A stretch of 64,000 bases of DNA, taken from contig NC_039368.1 of NCBI RefSeq assembly GCF_003573695.1, forward strand, positions 14,946,360 to 15,010,359, written 5' to 3'. The notes under the pieces are model-generated. The model searched no databases. It saw nothing but the letters and a program-made list of their open reading frames with translations, and was not told the origin of the DNA. The position numbers were made by a program, and so were the translations under genes. This document shows, one piece after another, positions 11,725 through 22,646 of this stretch. This DNA comes from Papaver somniferum (Eukaryota; Streptophyta; Magnoliopsida; Ranunculales; Papaveraceae). How positions within the stretch are numbered: the first letter of the stretch is position 1; every line of letters begins with the position of its first letter.

Positions 11725-12572
11725 TGTGTACACATATATCTCACTATCGGACACGTGTATACAGAAAGGTACGTGGAAAGCATGCAAGCCAAAACATCAA
11801 AACATGATGCGTCACGAAGCACCAAATAAACCCCTAGGAGTTGCTTTATCTCATCCCCAGAAGAGGGGCCAAGATCAACGGTGGAGAGAAAGTTAGTTGA
11901 CACGGACTGACAGGGGCAGAAGACACTTGTCTGACACAAGCAGACCCCTCAACTACCCGCATTAAACACTCTGAGCAGTGCACGTGTCGACCAACCTATG
12001 GAACGAGCGAAGATGCCTCCGCGGGATCGAGGGGGAAACGCAGACCTCCGCGTGATGGACGCAAGGACACGAGAAGATAAGGTTCCAACGGTCTTCAGAG
12101 ATGGGTCCCACGTTCCAACCTTATAAATACCCAATCTCCACAAAGAGGAAGGAGATCGAAAAAACATCAAGAGAGAGAGAGAGAGAATAGTAAGGGTAAG
12201 TTAATCCCTTAGTGGAGAGAGATATGTAAACCCAAAGTCATTCAACTATTCGTGTAACCGTGAATAATATAGTAGAACAACAAACCCCGTGGATGTAGGC
12301 CTTAGTGCTGAACCACGTAAACCTTGGTCTTATTTACATTTCAGCACTTTACATTCATTTAGCTCCGCACGTATTTGCTTATATGTTTTGTTTTCCTTTA
12401 AATACTTGTATCCCATGCATGATCGCCACGCACGGGGAAGTTGGAGGAGGCCATGATAAACCCGAAGGTTTTGAGCCAATGAATCCGCATCAGGGTATCA
12501 TCATCGTAATCTCTTTAGACGTTAACGATTGATTGTGGGCATTCGGACCCCCACGTAGTTCGTGTGTCCACA
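11725..12572 (+). repeat. 3' LTR, 848 bp
   Basis: Begins tgtgtacacatat and ends gtgtccaca, followed by the TSD. Its first 191 bp match the 5' LTR remnant. It contains a TATA-like box and is the only complete LTR in this copy. Confidence 0.9.
12121..12129 (+). promoter_or_regulatory. LTR TATA-like box
   Basis: ttataaata lies about 400 bp inside the LTR, a normal position for the U3 promoter. Transcription from here would run into the downstream peroxidase exon. The equivalent site in the 5' LTR is deleted. Confidence 0.6.
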
Positions 12573-13038
12573 ATCACCTTTCATGGACCTTAACGCTCTC
12601 ATAAACAACTTCAAAAACGCAGGGTTAGATGAAAAAGACCTAGTTGTATTATCAGGAGGACATACCATTGGGCTTGCTCAGTGTAGCAGGTTCAAAAATC
12701 GAATTTACAATGAATCCAACATCGACCCATTATTTGCCAGGAACCGAAAGTTGATGTGTCCCGCCTCCGGCGGTGACAACAAACTTGCTCCTCTCGATCC
12801 CACGGCTGCCAAATTTGATTCGTTGTACTTTAAAATTTTGGTGAGGAAAAGAGGTTTACTTCATTCAGGCCAGGTTTTATTAAACGGTGCCACAACTGAT
12901 GCATTGGTGAAGAGATACAGTACCAATGCTGCCGCTTTTTCAGCTGATTTTGGAAAGTCTATGATCAAAATAGGAAGAAATAAGCCATTGGAAGGAAATT
13001 CAGGACAAATTCGTGTGAATTGCAGAAGAATTAATTAA
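12573..13038 (+). pseudogene. class III peroxidase, C-terminal exon fragment
   Basis: The frame encodes the C-terminal half of a secretory class III peroxidase (haem enzyme oxidising phenolics with H2O2 in the cell wall or vacuole). It includes PFMDLNAL, then LSGGHTIGLAQC with the proximal haem-ligand His and a disulfide Cys, LMCPASGGDNKLAPLDP, the FDSLYFKIL region, and the C-terminal VNCRRIN ending at TAA 13036-13038. The first five bases are the repeated target site. The domain itself has no stops, so it was intact when interrupted. The open frame extends a few codons back into the LTR, which is coincidental. The gene is a split pseudogene or null allele. Confidence 0.92.
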
Positions 13039-13284
13039 AAAAAACCACAATTTGCTTATATAAATGGTTCAGTTAATCTATTGTACGTATTTGTTTTGTA
13101 CTTTGTTCCTTTTTTTCGTTTGCTGTCACTGCAAGTGTAACTATAAATCTTCCTTTGTTTATCATCATCAAAGAGGAACAGAATAATTGGTGATACACAT
13201 TTTAATTCAATAAAGATATTTAAAAAATTATTAAAAAGTTCAGTATAGTATGTGGTTGATGCAGCTAGTTAAGAAAAAATCTAG
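13039..13284 (+). other. peroxidase 3' untranslated region and flank
   Basis: AT-rich sequence after the peroxidase stop with aataaa-like signals (e.g. around 13208). No open frame. It ends at the MITE target site. Confidence 0.5.
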
Positions 13285-13881
13285 AGAATTTTGATAAAGA
13301 ACTCCCGTTTTTTTATATCCAAAAAATAAATGCCCCCGTTTTTTTACAATTTGTTAAAGTGCCCTCACGTTAGTTTTTCCATCTAGTGTTAGTTAAGTCT
13401 AATTTACTTTACATATTTGCCCTTTATTTATTCCCACATTGATTTTATACATCATTTTTCAGGCTTTTCGAGTCCGGTTCAGGATCGTTACACCGCTTTC
13501 AGGTTCGTTACCTCATTCCCCAAAAAGGGTTCATCATCTCAAGTATTTTGGGGTTTTTGGTTGGAAGAAATCGACCGTCTACGACATATTTTTAGGTTCG
13601 TCGAGTCCGGTTCAGGATTGTGACAACGATTTCAGGTTCGTCGAGCCCCGTTCAGGATCGTTACACCGTTTTAAGGATCGTGGGAACATTTACCCTCCCC
13701 TCCAAGAAGATGTAGTTCAGGGGTAAATAAGACTTTTAATCAGAAAAATAACTGCCACCTAGCACTTAACTGGATGGAATTTGTCTTTTGAATAAAACAG
13801 GGTACTTCAACAAATTTCAAAAAAAACGAGGGTATCTTTTTAGTGTAATGTGAAAAATAAGGGTACTTTATCAATAAGCCC
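13285..13881. mobile_element. Mutator-like MITE, about 597 bp
   Basis: The left end (gataaagaactcccgttttt) and the reverse complement of the right end (gataaagtacccttattttt) form imperfect inverted repeats, continuing with acaatttgttaaagtgccct against gaaatttgttgaagtaccct. Flanks carry the same 'aaaaatctag' (13275-13284 and 13882-13891), a 9-10 bp duplication typical of Mutator-like elements. There is no coding capacity. The interior holds a GC-richer repeated motif. Confidence 0.72.
13458..13685 (+). repeat. degenerate internal repeats in the MITE (gtccggttcaggatcg)
   Basis: Three related units of the form ttcgtcgagtccggttcagg followed by atcgttacaccg or attgtgacaacg, with further partial units. 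They are clearly related to each other and unlike the AT-rich ends. Confidence 0.65.
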
Positions 13882-13891
13882 AAAAATCTAG

Positions 13892-14235
13892 TAAAATTTT
13901 TTGAGAAAATCTCAGTTGTGAATAAAAATGCATATTTAATTATTTTTTTCTTTTGAACACCGAGAATCCGAGATCGTAAATTCAAGAGATATTCGTAATT
14001 GTTTTTTAGCGGGCAAGATTCATTTCCCTACGTGTTCTAGTGGCGTATTTGGCTCTTGTGTAACCGAGAAATCTAGCATTTTTACATAATTTTTCTGTTC
14101 TGCCTAAGTTTGTGTTGGAGTGATGCAGAGTTACAGACTGATACCTTGTCACATCAGCCGATATGGATTTGATACAAAACTGATATAAAAAGATACAGAT
14201 CAACCGATACGACAAATATAAATACGACTTTAAAT
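13892..14235. other. spacer between MITE and MULE-1
   Basis: No recognisable gene. AT-rich, ending at the left MULE-1 target site. Confidence 0.5.
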
Positions 14236-14244
14236 TAAGAACTA
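14236..14244. repeat. MULE-1 target-site duplication, left (taagaacta)
   Basis: Nine bases matching taaaaacta at 41857-41865 at eight positions. Nine-bp duplications are characteristic of Mutator-like elements. Confidence 0.7.
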
Positions 14245-14300
14245 GGGAAACTTAGGGGTAGACCAGATTTTTTTTTTTTTCTTACCCTCGGGCCCACAAT
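14245..14300 (+). repeat. MULE-1 left terminal inverted repeat (short, diverged)
   Basis: Aligns with the reverse complement of about 41800-41856, sharing GACC, TTTTC.TAC and CCCACA blocks. Alignment was by eye. Confidence 0.6.
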
Positions 14301-14639
14301 TAATTTCTGCTACAGTTGTACCCAGCATTATTTGAAATTATTTTTAACGTGTGGAAGGACGTTAATACCCTCAGCCATTCATACAGTTCTATTAACTCCC
14401 AGAAACGGTCCGCACATTTATTCCCCGCCAGTTTCTTACCGTTCTTCTTTATCTATTCCTCTACTCCTCCATTAAATCTTTCCTCCATTAACTCTGTAAC
14501 GGATCTGCATAGATTTTCTTCTTCATTATTCAAAGAAGACAATCATCTGTTAGTTTATCAAACCCTATAAATCAATTTCAAATAATAAAAAACCCTAGAA
14601 CTACTTATTGTTTAACCCTGGAATTCAGTTTCAACAAAA

Positions 14640-16213
14640 ATGGATGAAACACCTTCGAAAACGCGTCTTCATAAGAAGAAACAAAAGAAATCAGGTATTG
14701 AAACTAGTTTTAATCGTTGTATTATTGCATGCATTCAGGTATTGAAACTAGATTTGATTATTTATTTTTTTCGATTTTAACTTTTGTTCTTGATGTTCAA
14801 GACGAAGAAGGAGAAATTCAGTCGAAGAAAAAGAAAAACAATGGTGAGATTTAGCATTTACTTAATCTGTTAGTGTTTTGATTTTGTTTTTACCATATTT
14901 TTCTTTTAAATTTTAAGTTTTGTTGTACCAGAAGCCGATGATGAACCAGAAGCCGGAAATCCCCAGAAGAAGAACAAATCTAAGAACAAAAACGTTTCTG
15001 GAGTAATTTTCATCCTAAATATGTTTACCCATAATTTATTTTGCTCTATAACTTACCCACTCTTTGATTTTAACATCAATTTTACCTGATGATATTGAAG
15101 ATGAAAAAGAAGAAAGTGATAGTGACTAACCACTGGTGAAGATGAAAAAGAAGGCAAAGAAAGATGTTGTGAAGAGAAAAGAAGTCTCGGGTATGCATCT
15201 TCACTAATTGATGTGTGATTCTGCATAAAAAAAACTACATAACAAGTTGTCTGAGTGCATAACAGGTTATGCATGAATAGTTATGCATTATGCATGATAG
15301 GGTATGCAACATCAAAATAAATGTGCATAACTTGTTTTGCAGATGCATGACAGATTATGCTTTAAAAAAACACTGCATAACACCCATTTTTAAGTGTTAC
15401 TTTTTCATTTTAATCTATTTAAGTGTTAACATCATTGTTACCTGCTAATGATGATAACCTAGAAGAGGGAAAAGTGGAAACTGATGGTGAACAGCAGCAA
15501 AAGGAGACGAGAACCAACGTAAAGCCCGGTGCTGCCAAGAAGAAAAAGAAAGTCTCTGGTATGCATTTATATTCCTTCATGTGTCTGTGATTCATGTTTG
15601 CATAACATGTTATGCAACAAAACAAATCTGAATAACATGTTATGCATAATAAAAAAAATTGTGCGTGACTTGTTATGCAGAAGCATAACTTTTTATGCTT
15701 ACCAAAATTACTGCATAACCTGATATGAATAACTTATTTATTTGTGTGTCAATAAGATCCTGAAGCAACCACCCCATCAAGGAAGTCGCGGAGATTAAAA
15801 GATAAGGAATCACCTAGTTCACCTAAGCCTGAAGCAGAAAAGAAAACAAAGACTAAAAAGAAAGCTGCACCAAAGGAAATTTTGGGTGATGATGATACAG
15901 AGAATGGAGATGATAACACAGATGATGAGAAGGAAGTAGATGATGACAAGGAAGTAGATGATGACAAGGAAGTAGATGGTTAGATTTTCTTGTGATATAT
16001 TGTTTCTTTAGTGTAATTGATTTGTTTCAATATTGGTTTGGTCTGTTTCAGTTAGGAAAGTTGTTGATCAGAAGAAGAAAAGAAAAAGACATGAACTCAA
16101 ACAATCAGAAGACCTGAAAAAGATGAAGAAGAAGCAATCTGAAACATCCGAAAGTGAAATGGAAGAAGAACAAGAAGAAGAATCTAATAATCAATGTGTT
16201 GTCTATAAACAAG
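14640..16213 (+). pseudogene. Ulp1-like gene of MULE-1: Lys/Glu-rich N-terminal exons
   Basis: Starts at ATG 14640 (MDETPSKTRLHKKKQKK). Short, strongly basic exons fit at 14640-14694, 14802-14843, from 14932, around 15102-15190, around 15440-15558, 15757-15976 and 16052-16213, most bounded by gt/ag. Several exons end with the same KKKVSG-like codons followed by gtatgcat, and the intron sequence before several starts is similar, suggesting exon-intron duplication. The encoded region is a charged, disordered tail, perhaps nuclear. An in-frame TAA near 15127 breaks one exon. Exon limits are inferred from splice signals only. Introns are filled with TGCATAAC palindromes. Confidence 0.5.
15204..15732. 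repeat. TGCATAAC/GTTATGCA palindrome cluster (introns, MULE-1)
   Basis: More than ten copies of TGCATAAC or its complement, many paired as near-perfect palindromes such as tgcataacaggttatgca (15256-15275) and tgcataacatgttatgca (about 15600). They occur in the introns between the Lys-rich exons. Confidence 0.85.
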
Positions 16214-16225
16214 GTGTGTTGAATT

Positions 16226-16530
16226 CCTGTTATGCATTAGTTAATAAAATTCTTTTATCATTTACGTGCTTATTAGATTACATATGCATGATATGCTATG
16301 CATTCAACTGTGTGTTTATGTAATTTTAAGAAGTACAACATTATAGGTTATGCAGGGTACACATAACCCTGCTTAACACTTTGTCATTTTTACATAAGGC
16401 ATAACTAGTCATGCATTCACATTTGCAGCTGCATAACTAGTTATGCAATTATTTATAAAGGTGCATAACATATTATGCATTCATATTTCACCAATTATTT
16501 ATAGTGCATAATTGTTTATGAAAATGCCTG
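16226..16530. repeat. TGCATAAC palindrome cluster (intron, MULE-1)
   Basis: The same motif recurs about ten times between the last Lys-rich exon and the exon at 16608, for example gcataactagttatgcaat near 16431. Confidence 0.85.
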
Positions 16531-16607
16531 AGAAGTAGGCATGAGTAGTAATGCAGTTCCAAACAGCAGTTCTAAAAAAGCGTTTTTTTTTTCTTTTGTT
16601 TATGCAG

Positions 16608-17492
16608 TAAAACACAAATCTACAGTTCAAGTAGGTAATTATAGAGCAGGTTTTCTAAGGGTAGGTCACTTGTTTGACAAGATAAGAGAAAGAGATGGTT
16701 TGACTTCGTTGCAGGCTAACATGATGAATGTGTATCCGTTTGGGAAATTCTATAACTGGTTATATGCTGCAAACATGGCGTACTTGGATGGTAAGAGCAA
16801 CCAGCTGATGGATGAAGTCCTTCTATCATATGACCATGATAATTTGAATCAATATTCGTTCAAGGTGTCCGAAAACAAGTCGATACAGTCAACGTCTAGT
16901 GAGCTTGCAGTTACTTTTCTGATTCCAAGAATTAAGGAATGCAAAGGAAATGATATTCTGACTTCAAAGAAGGAGATGACCCTGACTCAGTCACATGCCC
17001 TCGTCAAGCAATTCCCATTCAAAACAAAGGCAGGTTATATCAGTACAGATCCCAAAGCACAGGTGACAAAAGTGTGGATAGATGATATTGAAAGGCTGGA
17101 GTTGGAAAGCTTGATAAGAAAGTTCATGAAGAGGAAGTTGTCTGCCTTTACATGCTAGTCGTATTGTTCTTTTGTAGTTCAACGGGAGACAACTTGGACG
17201 TCTCGTATGTTGGTTTGGTTAAGGATTTGGAAACCATGGACTTTGTATCTTTTCCTGATCTTATTCATGAACACCTGATGAATGGCATAAAGACTGTCAA
17301 AAGAAAGAATCATCGTATCAGGAAATGCAATGGATGCACTATATATTCTCTTGTGAGTTAGATTTTTTTTTACTCTCTTAATAAACTTGCACTGTATATT
17401 AATTTACATATAATCTTATTAGTTATTGTTTTTCGCAGCTTTGGTTGGCTGAGCACTCCAACATAGATGAGATATCATCCAACATCGTCAAG
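16608..17492 (+). pseudogene. Ulp1-like gene of MULE-1: conserved N-terminal domain exons
   Basis: Exons fit at 16608 to about 17352 and 17439-17492 (acceptors tttatgcag and tttcgcag, donor gtgagt). The product includes VGHLFDKIRERDGLTSLQANMMNVYPFGKFYNWLY (read as consecutive short motifs), and later GDNLDVSYVG and LWLAEHSNIDEI. This globular region precedes the Ulp1 catalytic domain in plant transposon ULP genes, though I cannot name a Pfam family. A 1-bp frameshift near 17110-17150 separates the first frame from the next, and a TGA follows the last exon at 17527. It is therefore non-functional as it stands. Confidence 0.5.
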
Positions 17493-17599
17493 GTCAGTCC
17501 CAATGCTACACCAAAAGCTTCGAAGTGAGACTTTGCAGCAATGAAGAAAGCAATCCTCAAGAAGCATATAACAAGCTTAGAGGTACTTGTTTATGAACT

Positions 17600-18150
17600 T
17601 AAAAAATGAATGCATAATAAGTTATGTTAGCAAAAACTGAAAGTGCATAATAAGTTATGCACCTTAAGAAAAGAATGGATAACATCTTATGCAACTCAAT
17701 TATGAATGCAGGAGTAGTTATGCATTGTTAGTCAGGGTTGTGTTTTTCAAAAACTATGAATGCATAATAAGTTATGCACCTTAATAAATCAATGCATAAC
17801 ATCTTATGCAACTCAGTTATGAATGCAGGAGCAGTTATGTATTGCTTAGGAATGAAAAAGTGTTAATCAGGGTTGTGTTTTTCAAAAACTATGAATGCGT
17901 AATAAGTTATGCACCTTTATAACTCAATGCATAACATCTTATGCAACTCAATTATGAATGCAGGAGCAGTTATGCATTGTTTAGAAATGAAAAAGTGTTA
18001 ATCAGGGTTGTGTTTTTAAAAATCTATGAATGCATAATAAGTTATGCACCTTTATAACTCAATGCATAACATCTTATGCAGCCTAATAAAAATACATGAC
18101 TAGTTATGCATTGTTGAAACTAGCTGCATTACAGGTTATACATATAAAAA
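17600..18150 (+). repeat. about four ~134-bp tandem repeats containing the TGCATAAC motif
   Basis: Units contain tcagggttgtgttttt, then gcataataagttatgcacc, then gcataacatcttatgcaa and gcaggagcagttatgcatt. Near-identical units begin around 17728, 17863 and 17997, with a diverged first unit before. The array fills an intron of the Ulp1-like gene. Confidence 0.85.
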
Positions 18151-18205
18151 ATGTTGTTATATTAGTTTTGCATTCCCTTGATGAGTGTTATAAATCATGT
18201 CGCAG

Positions 18206-19268
18206 TTCTATGAGAACTTTAGAGATGAGTACAGTGCAATGGATTTGGAACTCTGTGAACCAAGAGAACCAAGGAAAAGGTAAGTGATACTTGAACTCGT
18301 TGCAAGAAATCTTGAAGAGAACAGGGACAAGTATGAAGAAGCATTTCAGGATGCAATGAAGATAATTGAACAAGAAAATTATCCCGTCGAGAGTGCAGAA
18401 GCAAGATTGCATATCATTCAAGCAAGTTGAAAGACATGAAGCAAACTCAGGAGAGGAACAGACAGATTGGAGGAGACTTCAATGAAAAGTTGTTTGATTA
18501 CCTGAAGGAATTGCTTGTTGATTGTAGGAACGAAGAGGTGCAGGTGGATTCGTCAGTTGGCCCTAGCTTTGATGTATCATTAGCTGAGCCAAGTGTCCCA
18601 CTGAGCCAAAACTTGCCAAGGAATGAGACTCTTGTTGAACTGGTATCTTCAACTGAACAACCTACACAAGAATCAGTGCCAGAAGTCATCAGACTTGATA
18701 TCCAAGACCGAACGGCTAGTCAAGGAATCCAGTCTTCACCTTTCAAGTTCATGGACTTGGAAAAAGCTATTAATATCTCCAGCGATGACAAGGAAACAGA
18801 TACTCAAGAGGAATTGGAGACAACACCCAATATAGCAACAACACAAGAAAGAATTGAAGCACAGGAAAAAGATTTTCTGGCCGGTAGTGATGATGACATT
18901 CATCCAGAAACTCAGAAGAAATCAGAAGAATTTGAAGTGCCCACATTTAACCTGCATTTTTCACAACCTGTTGTTGCAAATAAAGATGATGCTGAAGAAC
19001 CACAACAACAACAGCAAAATGAAGAACCACAACAACCAAAAGAGCCAGTGGATGAATATCTACAACAATCAACTGTTAAGACGGTCGTTGAAGCAGAGAA
19101 GGAGATGGTTGTTGAGACAGTCGTTGAAGCAGAGAAGGAGATAGTCGTTGAGACGACCACTGATGTCTTGAAGTATCTGGCAGAGAATCCTCTAACTCCA
19201 TCCACACAAGATGCTGAAAAAGAAAAAAGCTCGAGTGAAGATGCAAAGATAAATACAAAAAACCTGGT
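18206..19268 (+). pseudogene. Ulp1-like gene of MULE-1: coiled-coil and acidic linker exon
   Basis: Begins after the acceptor atgtcgcag with FYENFRDEYSAMDLEL, then a helical stretch (NLEENRDKYEEAFQDAMK). A stop near 18281 and a second near 18427 break the frame. From 18427 a long open frame encodes an acidic, Ser/Thr/Gln-rich linker with EVPTFNLHFSQP (a motif of the type seen before Ulp1 domains in plant transposon proteins), a short polyglutamine run and a duplicated VVEAEKEMVVET segment. The donor gtacatc follows NTKNL near 19265. The role is presumably a flexible linker before the catalytic domain. Confidence 0.5.
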
Positions 19269-19456
19269 ACATCAAATTTAAACATATTATGTTTTTTAAG
19301 AAAGCAGCATAACATCTATATATGTTTTTTTTAAATGTCGAATGAACTATGTATTATTTATTATTTTAATAAACTACAAACTATTTACTATGTTGCTATT
19401 TTGCTCTTTAATCAACTATTTCGAAATAAATTGTTTATATCTAACATATTTTGGTT

Positions 19457-19725
19457 ACATGAATCTCTATGAAGAAGAACATGGAGGAGAATTTATACCA
19501 AGAACAGAATTTTCCAAGAGGTCACCAGTGAAGAAAAAGCCAGTAGCGAAGCGAACAGACGATGGGAAGCAGGAACAGAAAGATGAGAACCAGGTGGAAA
19601 TGGGAAATAAGATAAAAAGAATCAAGAATTGGACAACATGTGAGGAAAGAACATCCATTGTACTCCTCAAAGATTGTTACCTAGGGAAGCAACCTAAGAA
19701 AATAGACAAGTCTGTAGATGATACA
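19457..19725 (+). pseudogene. Ulp1-like gene exon, interrupted by the Athila-like insertion
   Basis: Open from about 19474 (acceptor tctatgaag, then EEHGGEFIPRTEF) through a Lys/Glu-rich segment to KKIDKSVDDT. The next codons lie at 36060 after the inserted retrotransposon (target site 'ataca' repeated), where the frame continues as VEEVNPRKSGNPF. The exon was therefore coding when hit. Confidence 0.6.
19721..19725. repeat. target-site duplication, left copy (ataca)
   Basis: Identical to 36060-36064 at the far side of the three-LTR array, showing that a single insertion event delivered the whole structure or its progenitor. Confidence 0.9.
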
Positions 19726-21322
19726 TGATGGTTTTTCAAATAGTGATTGTAGTTGAAGTGGTAAAACGGATTCGTATCAGACTTGTGAAGAAAACAGTTT
19801 TTAGATTTAAATTTAAACAGGCAAATAAAAAGAGTTGTTCAAAGTTATAGAGAAAAACACCAAGACTAGGATTCCACCAATGACCATTTTAATAGTAAAC
19901 TCTAAATAGTTCTTATGCAATTTTATCTTTAAAATCAATTCTAATATTTGCCTCAAATAAGTTTTTGAAGTAATAATTGTAATTAAAAAGTATAAAACAT
20001 CAAAAGTTACTAAAACCCAGCATGCTTCATCAAGTCAATTTACAATTACTCAATAAAAACTATTAATTCAATTTTAATTCGTGCAAATAATCAAATAATA
20101 ATATTGCAAATAAATGTAAAAGTTAGAATTATACCAATAAATTTTGTGCCAATGGCTTCCTCCGTCGTCTCGGCTAATGGGTTTAGCTCCTCATCCCAAA
20201 AACACACTCACAAGATAAATTCATGGCTAAAATAGGTGTTTTTATTTATGATTATATGATGAAATAGGAATTAGCAACGCTGTAAAAGTGTTACAGCGTC
20301 ACTGTTACAAATGGTGTAAGTGCTGAGAAGAAACGATAGAACTAAAGTGTTGTAAATAGCGACACAGGGTGTAAGCTGCTGGAAAGAACGATACAAGCCG
20401 TGTGCTGTAAACAGCGACACAGCGTGTTCTGGTTTTAAGACTGATGAAGAACGACTGCCTTAGCAGGTCTGTTCTTCCTGTTCTTCTTCCTTCTTGAACA
20501 GCAGCAGCAGCAGCAACAATCAATGGTATCTTCCTCGTTTCGGCTCTAAACTCTCTCCTATTTGTCTCTAAACTTTTCTAACCCCTCTTATGACTCGAAC
20601 CAACACTTATATAGCTACCAAACCCCCAAAAATCTCAAGTGAATCCGAATTCTTCTTTTTCTCTCTTCTCTGCGCTGTTGAGAAAATATCTCTCTCTGAT
20701 CTCCCTGTACGCGTTTGTTAGCTATATATTTGCCACCAAACTCTTATCAAGACTAGAACAGGACCAAGTAAAAGTTTAACTAGCGTGAAACTCTCCCTGA
20801 ATCCTTTACCCATTCTCTGTACATATCGTGAAAATACGTATCTTTGTACCAACTCTGTTTATCCAGCCCGGATTATCCATCCCATTTCGATTGATAAAAA
20901 CGCATGTACCAACTCTGTTTAGTCCATTAACATCCAGCCCAAACGAATTTGGTGATCGAATCTTTCCCAAAGGGCCCCAAAATTCCAACCCTGTTTGTTG
21001 TTCGTGAAGCATTTCATTTCCCGCCAAAATTTTCTTTTGAATTTGAGAAGATGACCTCCCCTTATCTGTGGATGGTCTCCCTTTAGCAGCTGCCTGGATA
21101 TAGGTCACCCCTTAGTAATTAGGTTACCCCTTATCCAAAGTGAGAGTCTGTATAGTAATTTTCTCCCACGAGCGCAAAAACCACTTTTTTAGCCAATTTC
21201 GCCGCAAAAGCTTATTTCTCCAGAAATACCTACAGGGACATAAAAAGCCATAATAAGTACAAAAAATGGGTACTAACACAATATACAATTGGGCTATATT
21301 AGACACATAAATGCGTCTATCA
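19726..21322 (-). repeat. LTR copy 1 (1597 bp; 3' LTR in element sense)
   Basis: Begins tgatggttttt and ends gcgtctatca on the + strand. By eye about 25-30 substitutions separate it from copy 3. A TATA-like ctatataag lies on the minus strand at about 20607-20615. Confidence 0.92.
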
Positions 21323-21345
21323 AATACCCCCAAACTTATTATTTG
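21323..21345 (-). promoter_or_regulatory. polypurine tract of internal copy 1
   Basis: On the minus strand aataagtttgggggtatt abuts the LTR. The same sequence sits at 28695 next to LTR copy 2. Confidence 0.75.
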
Positions 21346-22646
21346 CTAGTCCCGAGCAAATCAAAACTACAAAATAAAATCCTAACTCACTGTCGCAGGC
21401 ATCGTCGATTGCATTTAGCGTATGCAATAAGCCTTTAAACCCCTAGGTGGCCCTAGTGGCCGAGTTATAGTCTCGGGAGGGCTTACCAGAGATATACCCA
21501 CAAAACCTGTACTCCAGACCTTAGCTATCTACGCAGAACCTTGGAAGGCACTAAAGAATCTCCTTGGTTGGCATACTTATTGACTACAGGAAGAAGTACC
21601 CTGATGCGAAATTCCAATTGCTATACACGAATTTGCACTCAAGCATACTAAAATTCATATAAAGTGACAGAGCTCTACTCAGATAGTTGCACTATGGACA
21701 TCATATTCGGAGTCAAAACTAATCACATGGATAGATCAAGAAGATGGATATAGAAAAACATGTATGGTTTTGATGTTTACTAAGTGAACGGCGTTTCCCA
21801 TATCTGTCTGAAGGCCTCCGCCAAAATGAACCTATCCTAATGGATTGAGATACTAGTCTGATTAATATCAACACACTGGCATATACAAGGGTACCAGTGG
21901 TCGATAACCTAACTCTAGGTCAACACAACTGGCATATACAAGGGTACCAGTGGTCGACTTTATTGAATTTATTCCTTTTGGTCAAATGGTCTGGTCTCAA
22001 ATTTTGTTTTTTTTTTTTTGGTAACTACCATTTTTTTTTTCTCTTTTTTTCATCTCTTTTTCTTTTTCAACTTTTTTTTTTTTTTTCATCTCTTTTTTTT
22101 TCATGGTATCTCAATCACTCTAATTCACCCTAGCATTGGTAACAACTTGAATCGTGGGCCCCACCTATCACTTAGAGAAACATAGTTTAAAAACAAAATA
22201 AAATAAAAATAGAAGTGAAAAGGACTCAACGAGATATGGTGAAACTATCATGTTATTTCTAACACCTGAGCTCTGTGCTTTTATGAATAGACTCTTTAGA
22301 TGTTTCCATCTAATCAGATTGGTTCCTCAAACTCCTACAATCAAAATGCTTCCATCCACTTAGATTAGTTAGTGCAATCCTCAATAGGCATAAATTTCTA
22401 GGCTCTGGAGTTTATTTATTGCAAAAAGGTGACAAAAAGTGTTTCTTCCCCACCCCCAAACTTAAATCTTACATTGTCCTCAATGTTCTAAAGATGAAAT
22501 TAAAAGCATGAACAAGGAGAAACTATTACCACTGGAGGGAAAAGAAATAAGGAAGGATATTACCGTATCACATGAACGCGGGAGCCTCCCAGTAAATGCT
22601 AAATTTATAGTCATTAGCTAGACATCAAATACCTCAAAAAGAATTT
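21346..22646. other. noncoding 3' part of internal copy 1
   Basis: Contains a long T-rich tract (about 22005-22105) and a duplicated ggcatatacaagggtaccag motif (about 21877 and 21930), but no gene. The matching part of copy 2 is 28716-30000. Confidence 0.7.

Larger units (their letters stand above)
53..12572 (+). mobile_element. Ty3/gypsy retrotransposon, Tat lineage, inserted in a peroxidase exon
   Basis: About 12.5 kb flanked by a perfect 5-bp duplication, with TG...CA ends. Order: truncated 5' LTR, gag-protease, RT, RNase H, second RNase H, integrase, a separate antisense gene, tandem repeats, polypurine tract, 3' LTR. The extra RNase H domain after the degenerate gypsy one, and the antisense gene between pol and the 3' LTR, are hallmarks of the plant Tat group (as in Grande-like elements). 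The shared LTR segment differs at one of 191 positions (base 225 C versus 11897 T), implying recent insertion. Loss of most of the 5' LTR, no visible primer-binding site, and in-frame stops mean this copy is dead. Confidence 0.92.

Noticed and set aside
12562..13038. Open frame starting inside the 3' LTR and running into the peroxidase exon
   Set aside because: The LTR part is only a few codons that happen to be in frame. It is not a designed fusion, although LTR-driven transcription of the exon remains possible.
14100..14220. Repeated gatac-like words (ccgatatgg, ccgatacg) as a possible small transposon end
   Set aside because: No inverted end or duplication could be found; too short and irregular to support.
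18854..19315. Several overlapping ORFs on both strands over the Gln/Glu-rich exon
   Set aside because: Low-complexity CAA/GAA repeats open all frames; only the frame starting at 18427 fits the Ulp1-like gene.
20806..21108. A 100-codon minus-strand ORF present in all three LTRs (also 28181-28483 and 35543-35845)
   Set aside because: Its presence in triplicate follows from LTR identity. No domain or start context supports a gene, and it lies in the LTR upstream of the internal region.
22005..22105. Long T-rich tract as a possible LINE or SINE poly(A) tail (reverse)
   Set aside because: The same tract occurs at the same place in the second internal copy (29360-29460) and is part of the retrotransposon, with no flanking duplication.
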